NCBI GenBank assembly: GCA_030374735.1
Contig: JASCIV010000483.1
Coordinates: 1-18,675, forward strand
Length of the DNA: 18,675 bases
Reading direction: 5' to 3'
Source: Gracilaria caudata
Lineage: Eukaryota; Rhodophyta; Florideophyceae; Gracilariales; Gracilariaceae
The notes under the pieces were generated by a model that was given only the letters and a program-made list of their open reading frames with translations, was not told the DNA's origin and searched no databases. Both the position numbers and the translations under genes were made by a program. Shown in pieces: positions 1-8,283 of the stretch; within the stretch, counting starts at the first letter, position 1, and each line of letters begins with the position of its first letter.

Positions 1-481
1 GTGTGGGTGTGGGGGGATGGTGCTGGGTAGGTAGGGAGGGGAGGGTGAGGAGCAGTGGAGTGGGGTAGACAGGCTGGCGCGCGATCGCAGCGCGTTTTAA
101 AGGCGGTGCGACAGCCGGAATCAGAGCAGGCCAGGCGTGGTAGCGCTTGTTTCGCAGGGAGCATATGCCGGCGCGGAGATATTGCGCCGACGGGCGCATT
201 TACCGAAACAGCAATCGCACCAATCACCGCACGCGCGCGTATGCGCCGCGCGCGTGCGCCGCGCGTGCTGCATCCGCGATCGCTTTGCTGTTTGTCCGCG
301 GTGCGCATTCCGCGCATACAAAACCGCTTCTCAGCCGGCGCCGCGGGCGCGGCAGCGGCGCGGCGGGTGACGCAGGCGACGCGCGGCGCGGATGCGGTAC
401 GCAGGTACGAGCGAGCGGCGGGTTGCGATGCGTCTGTGAGAGCAGACGGTGCCTCACACCACCGCCTCAGCTGCCGCCGCT
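1..481. other. G-rich then GC-rich leader upstream of the EDEM-like gene
   Basis: The first 45 nt contain six G-runs of three or more. Positions 25-45 fit a G-quadruplex motif: G-runs at 25-27, 34-36, 38-41 and 43-45 with loops of 6, 1 and 1 nt. From about 170 to 480 the sequence is very rich in CG and GC dinucleotides, which keeps several frames open by chance. Their translations are Arg/Ala-rich low-complexity strings with no recognisable domain. A CCAAT pentamer lies at 220-224. This is most likely promoter and 5' UTR for the gene starting at 482. I see no coding gene here. Confidence 0.5.
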
Positions 482-2356
482 ATGCGCGCCGCCCGTCGCT
501 GCCGCCGCGCGGCGCTCGCGCTCGGCGTGCTCATCTGCGCGCTGTGTGGCGCGCGCGCGCGCGCTGAGATGTGCGTGGATGCGTGCCGATCGCATGACAC
601 GCGCCGCTTGACGGCGCGTCTGTTGGCCGACTTTGACCACGCCTACCTCAATTACAAGCGCCATGCGTTATCGCACGACGACCTGCTGCCCATTTCGTGC
701 CGCGGCCATGACACGTTTGGCGGGCTCAACGTGACGCTGGTGGACACTCTTGACACCCTCTTTGTGCTCGGCAATTATCGCGAGTTCGTGTGGGCCGCCA
801 AGCATGTGTCTCAAAACCTGCACTTCGACGTCGATTCCACCGTGTCCGTGTTCGAGATCACCATTCGAGTGCTCGGCGGGCTGCTGTCCGCGCACGGCTT
901 TCTCACCGAGCCTGAGCAACACGCTGCGTTCGTGCCCGCGCTGTGGTGGCCCACGTATGATGACTCGCTTCTGTACCTCGCCGTTCAGTTGACGGAACGT
1001 CTGCTGCCGGCGTTCAACACCCCCACCGGCATCCCGTATGGATCCATTCATCTGCAGAACGGTGTGCTGCCCAACGAGTCTCACTATGCCAGTACCGCTG
1101 CCGCAGGATCGCTTCTGCTCGAGTTTGGCACTGTGTCTCGTCACACGCAAGTACCGTACTACTATGACGTCGCCTTTGAGGCCATGCAAGCGCTTCACCA
1201 ACGCGCCGCTTGGACCGGTTTAGTCGGCAATCATATCAACATCTTCAACGGCGAATGGATCGCAACCGATTCCGGCGTGGGTGCGCTCATTGACTCGTTT
1301 TATGAGTACATGCTCAAGGGCTACGTTCTGTTCGCTGATCCCAGACTTTTGTCCATGCACGAGAGCAGTTACAACTCCGTGCGCAAGTACGTTCGAAACC
1401 GTCAGTGGTTTTTGAATGTGGATATGTGGACCGGGCGAACCATTTCTACCATCCAGTCCTCTTTGTCTGCATTCTATCCTGGCTTTCAGGTATTGCAAGG
1501 CCATATTCCTCACGCCATCGAAACCGTTCGTTCTCACTACAGCGTGTGGAGAAAGTACGGATGTTTGCCTGAGGGCTATGATGTGGCAAAGAGCATGCCC
1601 ACCGACGGACAGATCAACTATCCGTTGAGACCGGAACTCATCGAGAGCATGTTCTATTTACACTGGGCAACCAAGGACCCCACTTGGGTTGCACTTGCCG
1701 AATCCATGCTGCACGGCATTGAGCAAAGGACGCGCGTGGAGTGTGGCTTTGCTCAAGTGCACGATGTCACTACCGGCCAACTGTACGATTTGATGGACAG
1801 CTTTCTCATGAGCGAAACGTTCAAGTACCTGTACCTCATTTTCCGCGGAGAAGACCACTGGATTCGCAACGGTAGGTACATCTTTACAACCGAAGCACAT
1901 CCTTTACGAATTCCACTGCATACCATGAAGAGGCACAGCGCAAATGCGCAAGCACCACCCCGTTTCAAATGCCCTCGAATGCCGAGCGCGGAACGATTGC
2001 TACCTTGTGGGTATGGTTTGCAAGGTACCGACTATCCAGTGTGGGACCCTTCGTCCATCAGTTCGGAACAAGTTTCGGATGACGTGATGAAACAAGTGCT
2101 GGAAATTGTGGACCGTCACGGCGCGGGGTCGCTCCAAATAGGAGACGTGTTTCTGGATAATGAAAACGCGTATCGTTTGATGATGTTCCGCGGTAATCGC
2201 GTTGTGTTTACAAAGTTGGATGAGCACGAAAGACAGCGAGAGCGATTGAGACTGGCCAACGTTGGCTGTTCAAGAGAAAGAGGCGTTGATATTGTAAGTG
2301 GGCGTTGTGAGTGGCAGGATCGTTCACTATCTAAGCAGTATGTGGCGTACCAATGA
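482..2356 (+). CDS. EDEM: EDEM-like ER degradation-enhancing alpha-mannosidase family protein (GH47)
   Basis: This is a secretory-pathway GH47 protein of 624 residues. EDEM proteins trim mannose from, or recognise, N-glycans on misfolded glycoproteins in the ER lumen and route them to ER-associated degradation. The start is the ATG at 482; reading further upstream would require a GTG. It opens directly with a signal peptide: basic MRAARRCRRA, a hydrophobic core, then a likely cleavage after the ARARA stretch near residue 28. Family motifs run in order: NVTLVDTLDTL from residue 83, FEITIR with the conserved acid Glu125, IDSFYEY with Asp271, RPELIES with Glu385, and the terminal FTTEAHP with the Ca-binding Thr/Glu at about 470-471. 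These are the conserved GH47 acidic positions, so the enzyme looks intact. About 150 residues follow the catalytic domain, with no visible transmembrane segment or KDEL-type tail. I cannot tell which EDEM paralogue (1, 2 or 3) it matches. GC content is very high at the 5' end and falls towards the 3' end. Confidence 0.93.
   Translation: MRAARRCRRAALALGVLICALCGARARAEMCVDACRSHDTRRLTARLLADFDHAYLNYKRHALSHDDLLPISCRGHDTFGGLNVTLVDTLDTLFVLGNYREFVWAAKHVSQNLHFDVDSTVSVFEITIRVLGGLLSAHGFLTEPEQHAAFVPALWWPTYDDSLLYLAVQLTERLLPAFNTPTGIPYGSIHLQNGVLPNESHYASTAAAGSLLLEFGTVSRHTQVPYYYDVAFEAMQALHQRAAWTGLVGNHINIFNGEWIATDSGVGALIDSFYEYMLKGYVLFADPRLLSMHESSYNSVRKYVRNRQWFLNVDMWTGRTISTIQSSLSAFYPGFQVLQGHIPHAIETVRSHYSVWRKYGCLPEGYDVAKSMPTDGQINYPLRPELIESMFYLHWATKDPTWVALAESMLHGIEQRTRVECGFAQVHDVTTGQLYDLMDSFLMSETFKYLYLIFRGEDHWIRNGRYIFTTEAHPLRIPLHTMKRHSANAQAPPRFKCPRMPSAERLLPCGYGLQGTDYPVWDPSSISSEQVSDDVMKQVLEIVDRHGAGSLQIGDVFLDNENAYRLMMFRGNRVVFTKLDEHERQRERLRLANVGCSRERGVDIVSGRCEWQDRSLSKQYVAYQ
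549..562. repeat. (GC)7 alternating tract inside the EDEM signal-peptide codons
   Basis: Fourteen nucleotides of strictly alternating G and C encode the Ala-Arg repeat at the presumed signal-peptide cleavage region. Alternating GC of this type can adopt Z-DNA and is prone to slippage. A change of one or two units would shift the EDEM frame. Confidence 0.7.
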
Positions 2357-2851
2357 TATTCTGTTTAACTGAATCGGTTGGCGAATGTTCTATCGATACT
2401 TCGGTCATGGGGACGCTACTCCGGTTCATCTTTTTTGCCTTTTGAAACCGTAACTTCAACGATTTGGCCACCGCTGCCATGGTACACGGCTTTCATTTGT
2501 GGTCACACCCGCTGCAGCGCTGCAATCTGAAATGAAGAAAAGCTTCCGGAAGCGTGCTTCACTCTTCTACAGAACGTTTTCGCAAAGTTCATAAGCTTTA
2601 CTCTTATCCACCGTCAGACGCAGCGGTGTTGCGGCATGAGACAAGTGCAGCATTTTATTACCAAACTGACAGCGCTTTAACCCACTACCTCCGTCCCTTT
2701 TTACTGCGTTAAAGTAACAGTCAACTTTGAATGTGATGTGTGCAAAGAACTATCGAAAAGAAGATAGATCACCTTCTCACTGGCGCTTTACTGCACCCAA
2801 ATGCGCGCACCAACGAAATGAATGGTGCGCACTCGTTCTAACGTAAACAAT
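2357..2851. other. Intergenic region between convergent EDEM and small secreted protein genes
   Basis: This 495-nt stretch should hold the two 3' UTRs. No ORF, tRNA B-box or canonical AATAAA signal stands out. A T6 run follows the sequence CCGGTTCATC near 2430, but no tRNA-like fold lies upstream of it. A hairpin is present near the right end (see 2805-2830). Confidence 0.4.
2805..2830. terminator. GC-rich hairpin in the 3' region of the small secreted protein gene
   Basis: GCGCACCA at 2805-2812 and TGGTGCGC at 2823-2830 form a perfect 8-bp stem with a 10-nt loop. It lies about 20 nt beyond the stop codon of the minus-strand gene and between two convergent genes. It could act in 3'-end formation or mRNA stability. 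The role is inferred from position only. Confidence 0.3.
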
Positions 2852-3148
2852 TTACATTTCCATTTCTTCCAAGCCTTCAGCTGAAGCTTCGGGGCTCATC
2901 ATGAGCTCTTCCTCTTCCATCATGGCAGCGGCACGCACAACTCTCCTCACTACGAGGTCAAGCTTTCGCAGAAGGGAAAGCATTTCACGCTCCGACGAGG
3001 TTAGCTCCGGTTCAACAGAGCTCTCGAGCAGTTCTTCCTCAGCAGATGGTTCCAATTCAACATCCATGGCATGAAGCGGTACAAACAGAGCTGCTAGAGC
3101 GAACAGAGTAAGCAAAAGCGTGGCAGGCACTCGGAAAAGGCGAGCCAT
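2852..3148 (-). CDS. Small secreted or luminal acidic, Met/Glu-rich protein (unknown family)
   Basis: This 98-residue ORF starts with ATG (reverse strand, 3148) and ends with TAA. I do not recognise a family. The N-terminus is a textbook signal peptide: MARLFRV, a Leu/Ala-rich core, then a likely cleavage near LHA at about residue 27. The mature part of about 70 residues is strongly acidic. It has two Glu-rich stretches flanking a basic amphipathic segment (LLRKLDLVVRRVVRAA, about residues 59-74) and ends EGLEEMEM. No cysteines remain in the mature part, so it is not a disulphide-rich peptide. The convincing signal peptide and start/stop structure support a real gene. Its product could be secreted, a small ER-luminal protein, or a vacuolar or cell-wall component. 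It is convergent with the EDEM-like gene. Confidence 0.6.
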   Translation of the reverse strand: MARLFRVPATLLLTLFALAALFVPLHAMDVELEPSAEEELLESSVEPELTSSEREMLSLLRKLDLVVRRVVRAAAMMEEEELMMSPEASAEGLEEMEM

Positions 3149-4612
3149 TTTTCACGGTAGTGGTTACAGAGATGGAGCACAATATCGTACAAAATGAGTT
3201 TCTTCCAATGGATGAGCACAAGTTCCTTTATGAGTCGCGTTTGCGTCAGAAATAGGCAGCTCCTGCAAGGGATCCCAACAAGGGACTGCTCATTCCCTTG
3301 AATTCCCTTCAGTAAGCTTCGATTGCTGGGTGTGGACCTACTCACGCCGCAATGAGCCATGATGTATACACTTTATTGCAACCAGGACATTGACAATTGG
3401 ACAATCTTCACCAGAATAGGGCCGCCAGCATCTGCATTGCGTACAGGCACTTGCCTTTTCACCCACGATATCATATCATTAAATAAGGGCACATCGGGTG
3501 TTTTCGAAGTTCTTGACGTCATGCTGGTTGTGGCCCGTATCTTGCTCGTGTCGTTCTCGATGTAAGATGCGATGACAGTAACTAACATTACGTCACATGT
3601 CGTTGCCAATTTTCTTGCCACAATCTATCGCCGATAGACTACGAGCACAAGCTTAAGAATAATTGAACGTTAGGCAAAGAATGGTACGAAGGCCCTTCGT
3701 CTCTCTGCGGAAGGAGCTTCGGTACGTCTAACGGCAGGAAGCATGGGACACCAAGCTGTTTCTAGTTATTGAAGAAATGCAGACTCTGTAAGTCGAAAAC
3801 CATTAGTGACAACATTGTCTTCGTACCCACGGGCATAACTCGAATTCACTCTGGATAGAGCTTGGGCCCCTCGAATAATTTGATGTGCTATCCTGTATCA
3901 ACCCGCAGCACAGAAAAAGATGATATGGAGCTACTGTAACAAGTCTGCTGTCAAACCCCTGACCCTCTCCAAGTAAATATTCGCGAGCTCGAATAGGATC
4001 AGAGAGTAAACGGAACAAACTACGTGTACCTTACTGTGATACAGATCCATATACTTCAAAACGCCTGAGAAGAAGATGGAAATGCGTTTCACCATGTAGA
4101 TGTGAAGCAAGCGAATGTAACATTGGTACATGTCTCGTACAAAGTTGAGCAGTTACTACAGCTTTGGCTCATCGATGTATTAAGTCGGTAGGGAGAAGCC
4201 TGGTACGCTGACCTCTTAAACATCTTACCGTGTTAGCAAATTCATCAAGATCATACGATATTGGTTCAATACATCTACTATAGAAGCCTTCGCAGTTCGA
4301 ACGAAGTGCTTTAAATTCAAAAAATACTATGGTGCACAACCAACGATGGTTCACACATTTTGTGCTGTATTTGAACTCGAAGCGGATCAATTTGGATATT
4401 CTCGAGTGGATTGCCCGGTACAAGGGCAGTTAAAGCTTCACCCTTCGTAGCGTTCCTTGTCCATGGATTTGTTGATGCGCAAGTTTTGATGCTCCTGACA
4501 ACAGGCACTTTTGGACCGCTTCTCGGGAACAAAGAACCGTGGAATCAGCGTCAAACGCGTAACAGATCACTTCACTCCCCTGTGACGGGTAGCACCGTAT
4601 TTGAGCGCTGCA
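3149..4612. other. Long 1.46-kb gap without a supportable gene
   Basis: The gap lies between the divergent starts of the small secreted protein gene (-) and NUP133 (+). It is the longest empty stretch in an otherwise tightly packed window. Short ORFs exist on both strands (for example 3359-3565 + and 3373-3621 -), but none has a recognisable domain, and the two named overlap one another on opposite strands. I found no tRNA B-box or conserved snRNA motif by eye. A potential structured element lies at 3667-3733. The region may hold promoters, a non-coding RNA or a spliced gene I cannot resolve. Confidence 0.4.
3667..3733. other. Potential multi-stem hairpin (possible structured RNA)
   Basis: CGTTAG (3668-3673) pairs with CTAACG (3728-3733). 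Inside it, GTACGAAG (3684-3691) can pair with CTTCGGTAC (3717-3725) with one bulged G. A competing local palindrome, ACGAAGG-C-CCTTCGT, lies at 3686-3700. The nested pairing is compatible with a folded RNA on either strand, but length and stability are modest and I recognise no family. Confidence 0.25.
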
Positions 4613-7600
4613 ATGGGTTCGTTTGCGCACGTCGCAAGCGCTGATTACCCTCCTGATGTTGAAGACTTAATCGCGGATCATCCAGCCGGTTCTTTATCAG
4701 TTGCAGCAGTCGCCGGCTTTGCTGTTATAGCCAATGCTGCGTCTCAAGCTCTACTCTTCGGTATAGCTGCAGGCCCAGAACTAGACGCCATTTCCATTCC
4801 TCTTCAACCATTCGTACAGAACCGAGCACCCGCATTATCTGTTTGGCTTCCCGAAACACGCAGTGACGTTGTTCAGTGTGTCGGGCTAGCTGTTTTGTCC
4901 ACAGACGGCGTCTTGCGAGTGTTCCGCCGACTATCTGTCACCTCCTCTGGCGTACCTACATGTCAAGAAATTCGGGTGCTGGCTTCCCTTGTTCAGTCCT
5001 CAGGCGCCGAAGATTGTGTGGCACTTGGAGTTGTGTACGTTCCTAAGGCAAAGGCCTTGTTTGTGTTTGGTTCTCGGAATAGTGCCGCTATTGTATCTCT
5101 TCGCGCAGCGCGTTTGGAAGTCCGTCCACTGCAGCAAGGTGTACAAAAGGATCGTTCTTCGCTGCGGTTCGGATCTGCATTTTATTCGGCTATACGCTCA
5201 ATTAGTATTGGAATTGGAGGAAGAGACGATAGCTGGATGCGCGGCACGGGCATACACGAAATCATTGCTACAGATTATGTCAAGGACTTTGCTGTCTTGG
5301 TGCGAGCGGGAGGCGAGGTTGAGAAGTGGGGCACTCGTGGACTGGTTTGGTCGTTTAACGTGTTTGATTTCATCCCAGGACGGGATACGCGAAATCGAGT
5401 GGAAAGCAGCGGTATTACGAGTGATGGTACGCTGGTTGTGCTGGTGAAGAGTTGGGCGCAAACAAATCACACTCGTCAAATAGTTTGCTTTGACGTTAGG
5501 CATATCGAAATTCCGCAGCAAGTCGAGCTGCAAGAGCCTATCAGGGATATTGACTCTCAAGCGGACTCACCTTGCTTCATGGTTGTTTCTGGTGATACGG
5601 CCTATCTGTATCTGGAAGAAAGCCACATTCTCGCATGGTTGTCTGTTGCGCGTGGCGTTCCCTCAGATGGGCAGGTTAGGGGAAGCACCCCCATTGAGTA
5701 TTGCGCAAATGTGTTGGCTTTTGTGGATGCTTCTCATTGCATGCCCGATGCTGCAACAAAAGGCGGTGTAACCGCCTGTTTGCACACTGGTGGCGTATGG
5801 GTGGCATCATCTTCGGTCCCAGCACCAGTCAGCATGGATATCACAGAAGATCCAAGAAAACATGATTCTGTTCGAGCTTCGGAAACCATTCTTTGGAGAG
5901 CTTTCCTGCAATTCAAAGTTGGCCAGAGGGGAGCTTCGAAAGCCAGTCTCCGGGGTCTTGTAAACTCTCTGAAAGGATTTAAGCTAGGTGATGCATTGAG
6001 CCAAGTCATACAGTCGACAAGTCGTCGGATAATCACGTCTGATCAAGATGCAGATAGAGATCCAATATCCCTTCTCGTCGATACTGATCTGGAAAAGAAA
6101 CAACAAAATCATGGTGCGTACCTTCGAATGTTGGCTGATGGACAGCTATTTTCCCAGATTCGTCCAAATGCACCCTCAATAGCAGAAGATAGGCTTTGGG
6201 ATGCTATGAACACGTCAAGTAGGACTCTTGTTCTTGGGGACAGCGAAATGCTTGCAGCTGCGGCATGCTTGCGAAGATTTGAGAACTCTTTAGCTGCTGT
6301 TACTATGGATGGCCATGAAAGCTCTCCACTTAAGCAAACCTCAGCTACCCAATCCATTACAAATAACGGAGGGGAGGTTAATGATTCCGAAGTCTTGAAA
6401 CGCGTCTTCTGCTTGGTTAGGAAAGAAGGAGGAAGAAGTACTTCCTCCTATAACAACCTTGACTTGACATGGCTCTACAGATATCCACACGAATTTAATC
6501 GCTTTCTCCCAGCATTGTATCAAAGCATGAAGGAATGGTTGTCAAGGTTGCAGAAGGATGCCAGCAGTTTAGATGAACCGGAAGTCTCGGAATCTGTGTC
6601 ATTCAGAGCAGAAATGAGGCGCATTATTATACTGTCATGTGAAGCAGCGGCTTCGGTTGTCCAAGGCTCGTTAGATGCGCGAGGAGAAAACTGTGAGCTC
6701 TTGTCAAATGACAGAGACGATATGGATCGCATCGAAAGCTGGGCTTGTGACTCCAAGACCTCCCGTGATGTCCTGTGGAATGTGGCAGAATCTGCTCTCT
6801 TTTATTCTCGAGGAACCACCCCTTCGGAGAATCGCCCCATTCTAGATGCGGCGACGAAAGTAATGGACGAGTACTTGCGGAGTTCCGGTTCGAGATTTGC
6901 CCGCAAAATCTATGTCTCCCGGGAGCCACTTCCAAGGAACAATGCTCAGAAGCGACAAAGAACTGATTTGGATATCGAAACAAGCGAATGGGGTCGTGAG
7001 GTTCGCAAAGCTCTCGACAAACTAAGGCAGTATGGCTTGGACGATGATGCTTTCCGTCTTGCCGGAAAGTATGGGGATTATGGGACAATGCTTTCCTTGA
7101 GGGTTCATGAGAAGGACTTTGATAGATTCATGGAGGATTCATTGCAGAGGTTTGGAGACGAATTTGCCTTCTACGCATTCAGATGGCTTGAACAAAGGGG
7201 AGAGATTTATCGTTTGCTAAACGGGGCATCAAATGTCTCATCCGAATCAGAATCTACCCACAAGGCCAACCGTTCGGATCGTTTAACTTCGCTACTGTCG
7301 GATTACCTGAGAAAAGATCGAGAGCGGTTCTCCAACTTGTCGTGGATGCATTGGTTTTCGACTGGCAACTTTGCAGAAGGGATCGACTCACTCCTGAAAC
7401 AGGTCAGTTGCGTCAGCGTGCCCAACAAGGAAGGCTCAAAAGCAAGCGCCTTCAGCCTGTGTAGCATTGCGAAGCTGGCACTGCATGCAGCAGAGAAAGA
7501 GGATGAGAATCCTAATCAAGATCAGGCGGACTCATTAGGTGCCATGATTGCTCGTTTGTTCATGATATCGGTTCAGGAAGAATTTAGTCCCAGTCGCGAT

Positions 7601-8017
7601 GCACTAATGCAAGGAGCAGATCTTGTACGTCACATGATAGAGGAGTCATCAACTGATAGCGATAGCCTTTCAAAACGGGTAGTGGAAGCATTGCGCGTTG
7701 TAGAGGTTTGCGAAACTATGGGAGACGTATCAGCCACTGAGCTTGGAGATTATGTGTGGAGACGATGTGTTGAGAGACAAAGAGCCGTCTGGGTACCACT
7801 TGCTCAAGGCTTCTCAACCTTCAGCGACGTAAGCCTTCGTGAAAAACTGAGAAGCACGGCACTTTTCAAGGCTGTTCAGGAATCTGAACTGACGGAAGGT
7901 AGTATTTTAGACATAATCGACCGTGGGAACCTCAAGAGTAGCGAGCTTGCGGAAAGCGGCGGCGCAGAGGAATTAAACCAAATGGTACGGGCCACAGTAG
8001 CACTAGCCAGATCGTGA
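4613..8017 (+). CDS. NUP133: Nucleoporin Nup133 (nuclear pore Y-complex scaffold)
   Basis: This is a 1,134-residue protein, close to the length of animal, plant and fungal Nup133. Nup133 is a Y-complex (Nup107-160) subunit that builds the inner and outer rings of the nuclear pore. The N-terminal half (about 50-430) is beta-rich, with propeller-like strands such as LSTDGVLRVFRRLS and TSDGTLVVLVKSW. The C-terminal half is alpha-helical. The best match to the family is at about 793-900: a helical block with LAGKYGDYGTMLSL, then DEFAFYAFRWLEQRGEIYRLL, then LSWMHWFSTGNF. This parallels the conserved Nup133 region where helices contact Nup107. An in-frame stop lies about 10 codons upstream of this ATG; starting four codons earlier would need TTG. 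The frame is continuous with no intron. A distant relative such as Nup155 is less likely, given the LSWMHW and FRWLEQRG segments. Confidence 0.82.
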   Translation: MGSFAHVASADYPPDVEDLIADHPAGSLSVAAVAGFAVIANAASQALLFGIAAGPELDAISIPLQPFVQNRAPALSVWLPETRSDVVQCVGLAVLSTDGVLRVFRRLSVTSSGVPTCQEIRVLASLVQSSGAEDCVALGVVYVPKAKALFVFGSRNSAAIVSLRAARLEVRPLQQGVQKDRSSLRFGSAFYSAIRSISIGIGGRDDSWMRGTGIHEIIATDYVKDFAVLVRAGGEVEKWGTRGLVWSFNVFDFIPGRDTRNRVESSGITSDGTLVVLVKSWAQTNHTRQIVCFDVRHIEIPQQVELQEPIRDIDSQADSPCFMVVSGDTAYLYLEESHILAWLSVARGVPSDGQVRGSTPIEYCANVLAFVDASHCMPDAATKGGVTACLHTGGVWVASSSVPAPVSMDITEDPRKHDSVRASETILWRAFLQFKVGQRGASKASLRGLVNSLKGFKLGDALSQVIQSTSRRIITSDQDADRDPISLLVDTDLEKKQQNHGAYLRMLADGQLFSQIRPNAPSIAEDRLWDAMNTSSRTLVLGDSEMLAAAACLRRFENSLAAVTMDGHESSPLKQTSATQSITNNGGEVNDSEVLKRVFCLVRKEGGRSTSSYNNLDLTWLYRYPHEFNRFLPALYQSMKEWLSRLQKDASSLDEPEVSESVSFRAEMRRIIILSCEAAASVVQGSLDARGENCELLSNDRDDMDRIESWACDSKTSRDVLWNVAESALFYSRGTTPSENRPILDAATKVMDEYLRSSGSRFARKIYVSREPLPRNNAQKRQRTDLDIETSEWGREVRKALDKLRQYGLDDDAFRLAGKYGDYGTMLSLRVHEKDFDRFMEDSLQRFGDEFAFYAFRWLEQRGEIYRLLNGASNVSSESESTHKANRSDRLTSLLSDYLRKDRERFSNLSWMHWFSTGNFAEGIDSLLKQVSCVSVPNKEGSKASAFSLCSIAKLALHAAEKEDENPNQDQADSLGAMIARLFMISVQEEFSPSRDALMQGADLVRHMIEESSTDSDSLSKRVVEALRVVEVCETMGDVSATELGDYVWRRCVERQRAVWVPLAQGFSTFSDVSLREKLRSTALFKAVQESELTEGSILDIIDRGNLKSSELAESGGAEELNQMVRATVALARS

Positions 8018-8283
8018 GGGTACCCACTTGAGTGTTTCCCATGACAAAGGCTTTTGATCGAGAGGCCTGCCGAAAGGCACAAGCTTCGTAAATTTCAGAC
8101 ACATTTGTCTTAAACACAAACCGAGTTTGGACTTCGAAGAACTAGTCTACTGAGATTTCTTTTAAGGTGGGGCGACTCGGTCTCACGCGATTTGTCTTGT
8201 AAAGCTTGAGAGATGTCTGTCTTCACCACGTAGTTCTTGTAATCGAATCGATAATATACGCACCTGCATTGATCCAAACTGCC

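Noticed and set aside
55..611. Long overlapping open frames in the EDEM leader (Arg/Ala-rich products)
   Set aside because: They arise from stop-poor GC-rich sequence, lie in several frames at once, have no domain and run into the EDEM coding region out of frame.
2294..2338. Possible 45-nt intron near the 3' end of the EDEM gene (GTAAGT...AAGCAG)
   Set aside because: The reading frame is open with or without removal, and 45 nt is shorter than the other introns here. The unspliced reading is simpler, though an in-frame retained intron cannot be excluded.
2421..2440. CCGGTTCATC followed by a T6 run, resembling the end of a Pol III gene
   Set aside because: It lacks the invariant B-box bases, and no tRNA-like cloverleaf can be drawn upstream.
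3359..3621. Opposed ORFs of 68 and 82 codons in the gene-free stretch
   Set aside because: No recognisable family and mutually overlapping on opposite strands; the minus-strand one needs a GTG start. Too weak to call.
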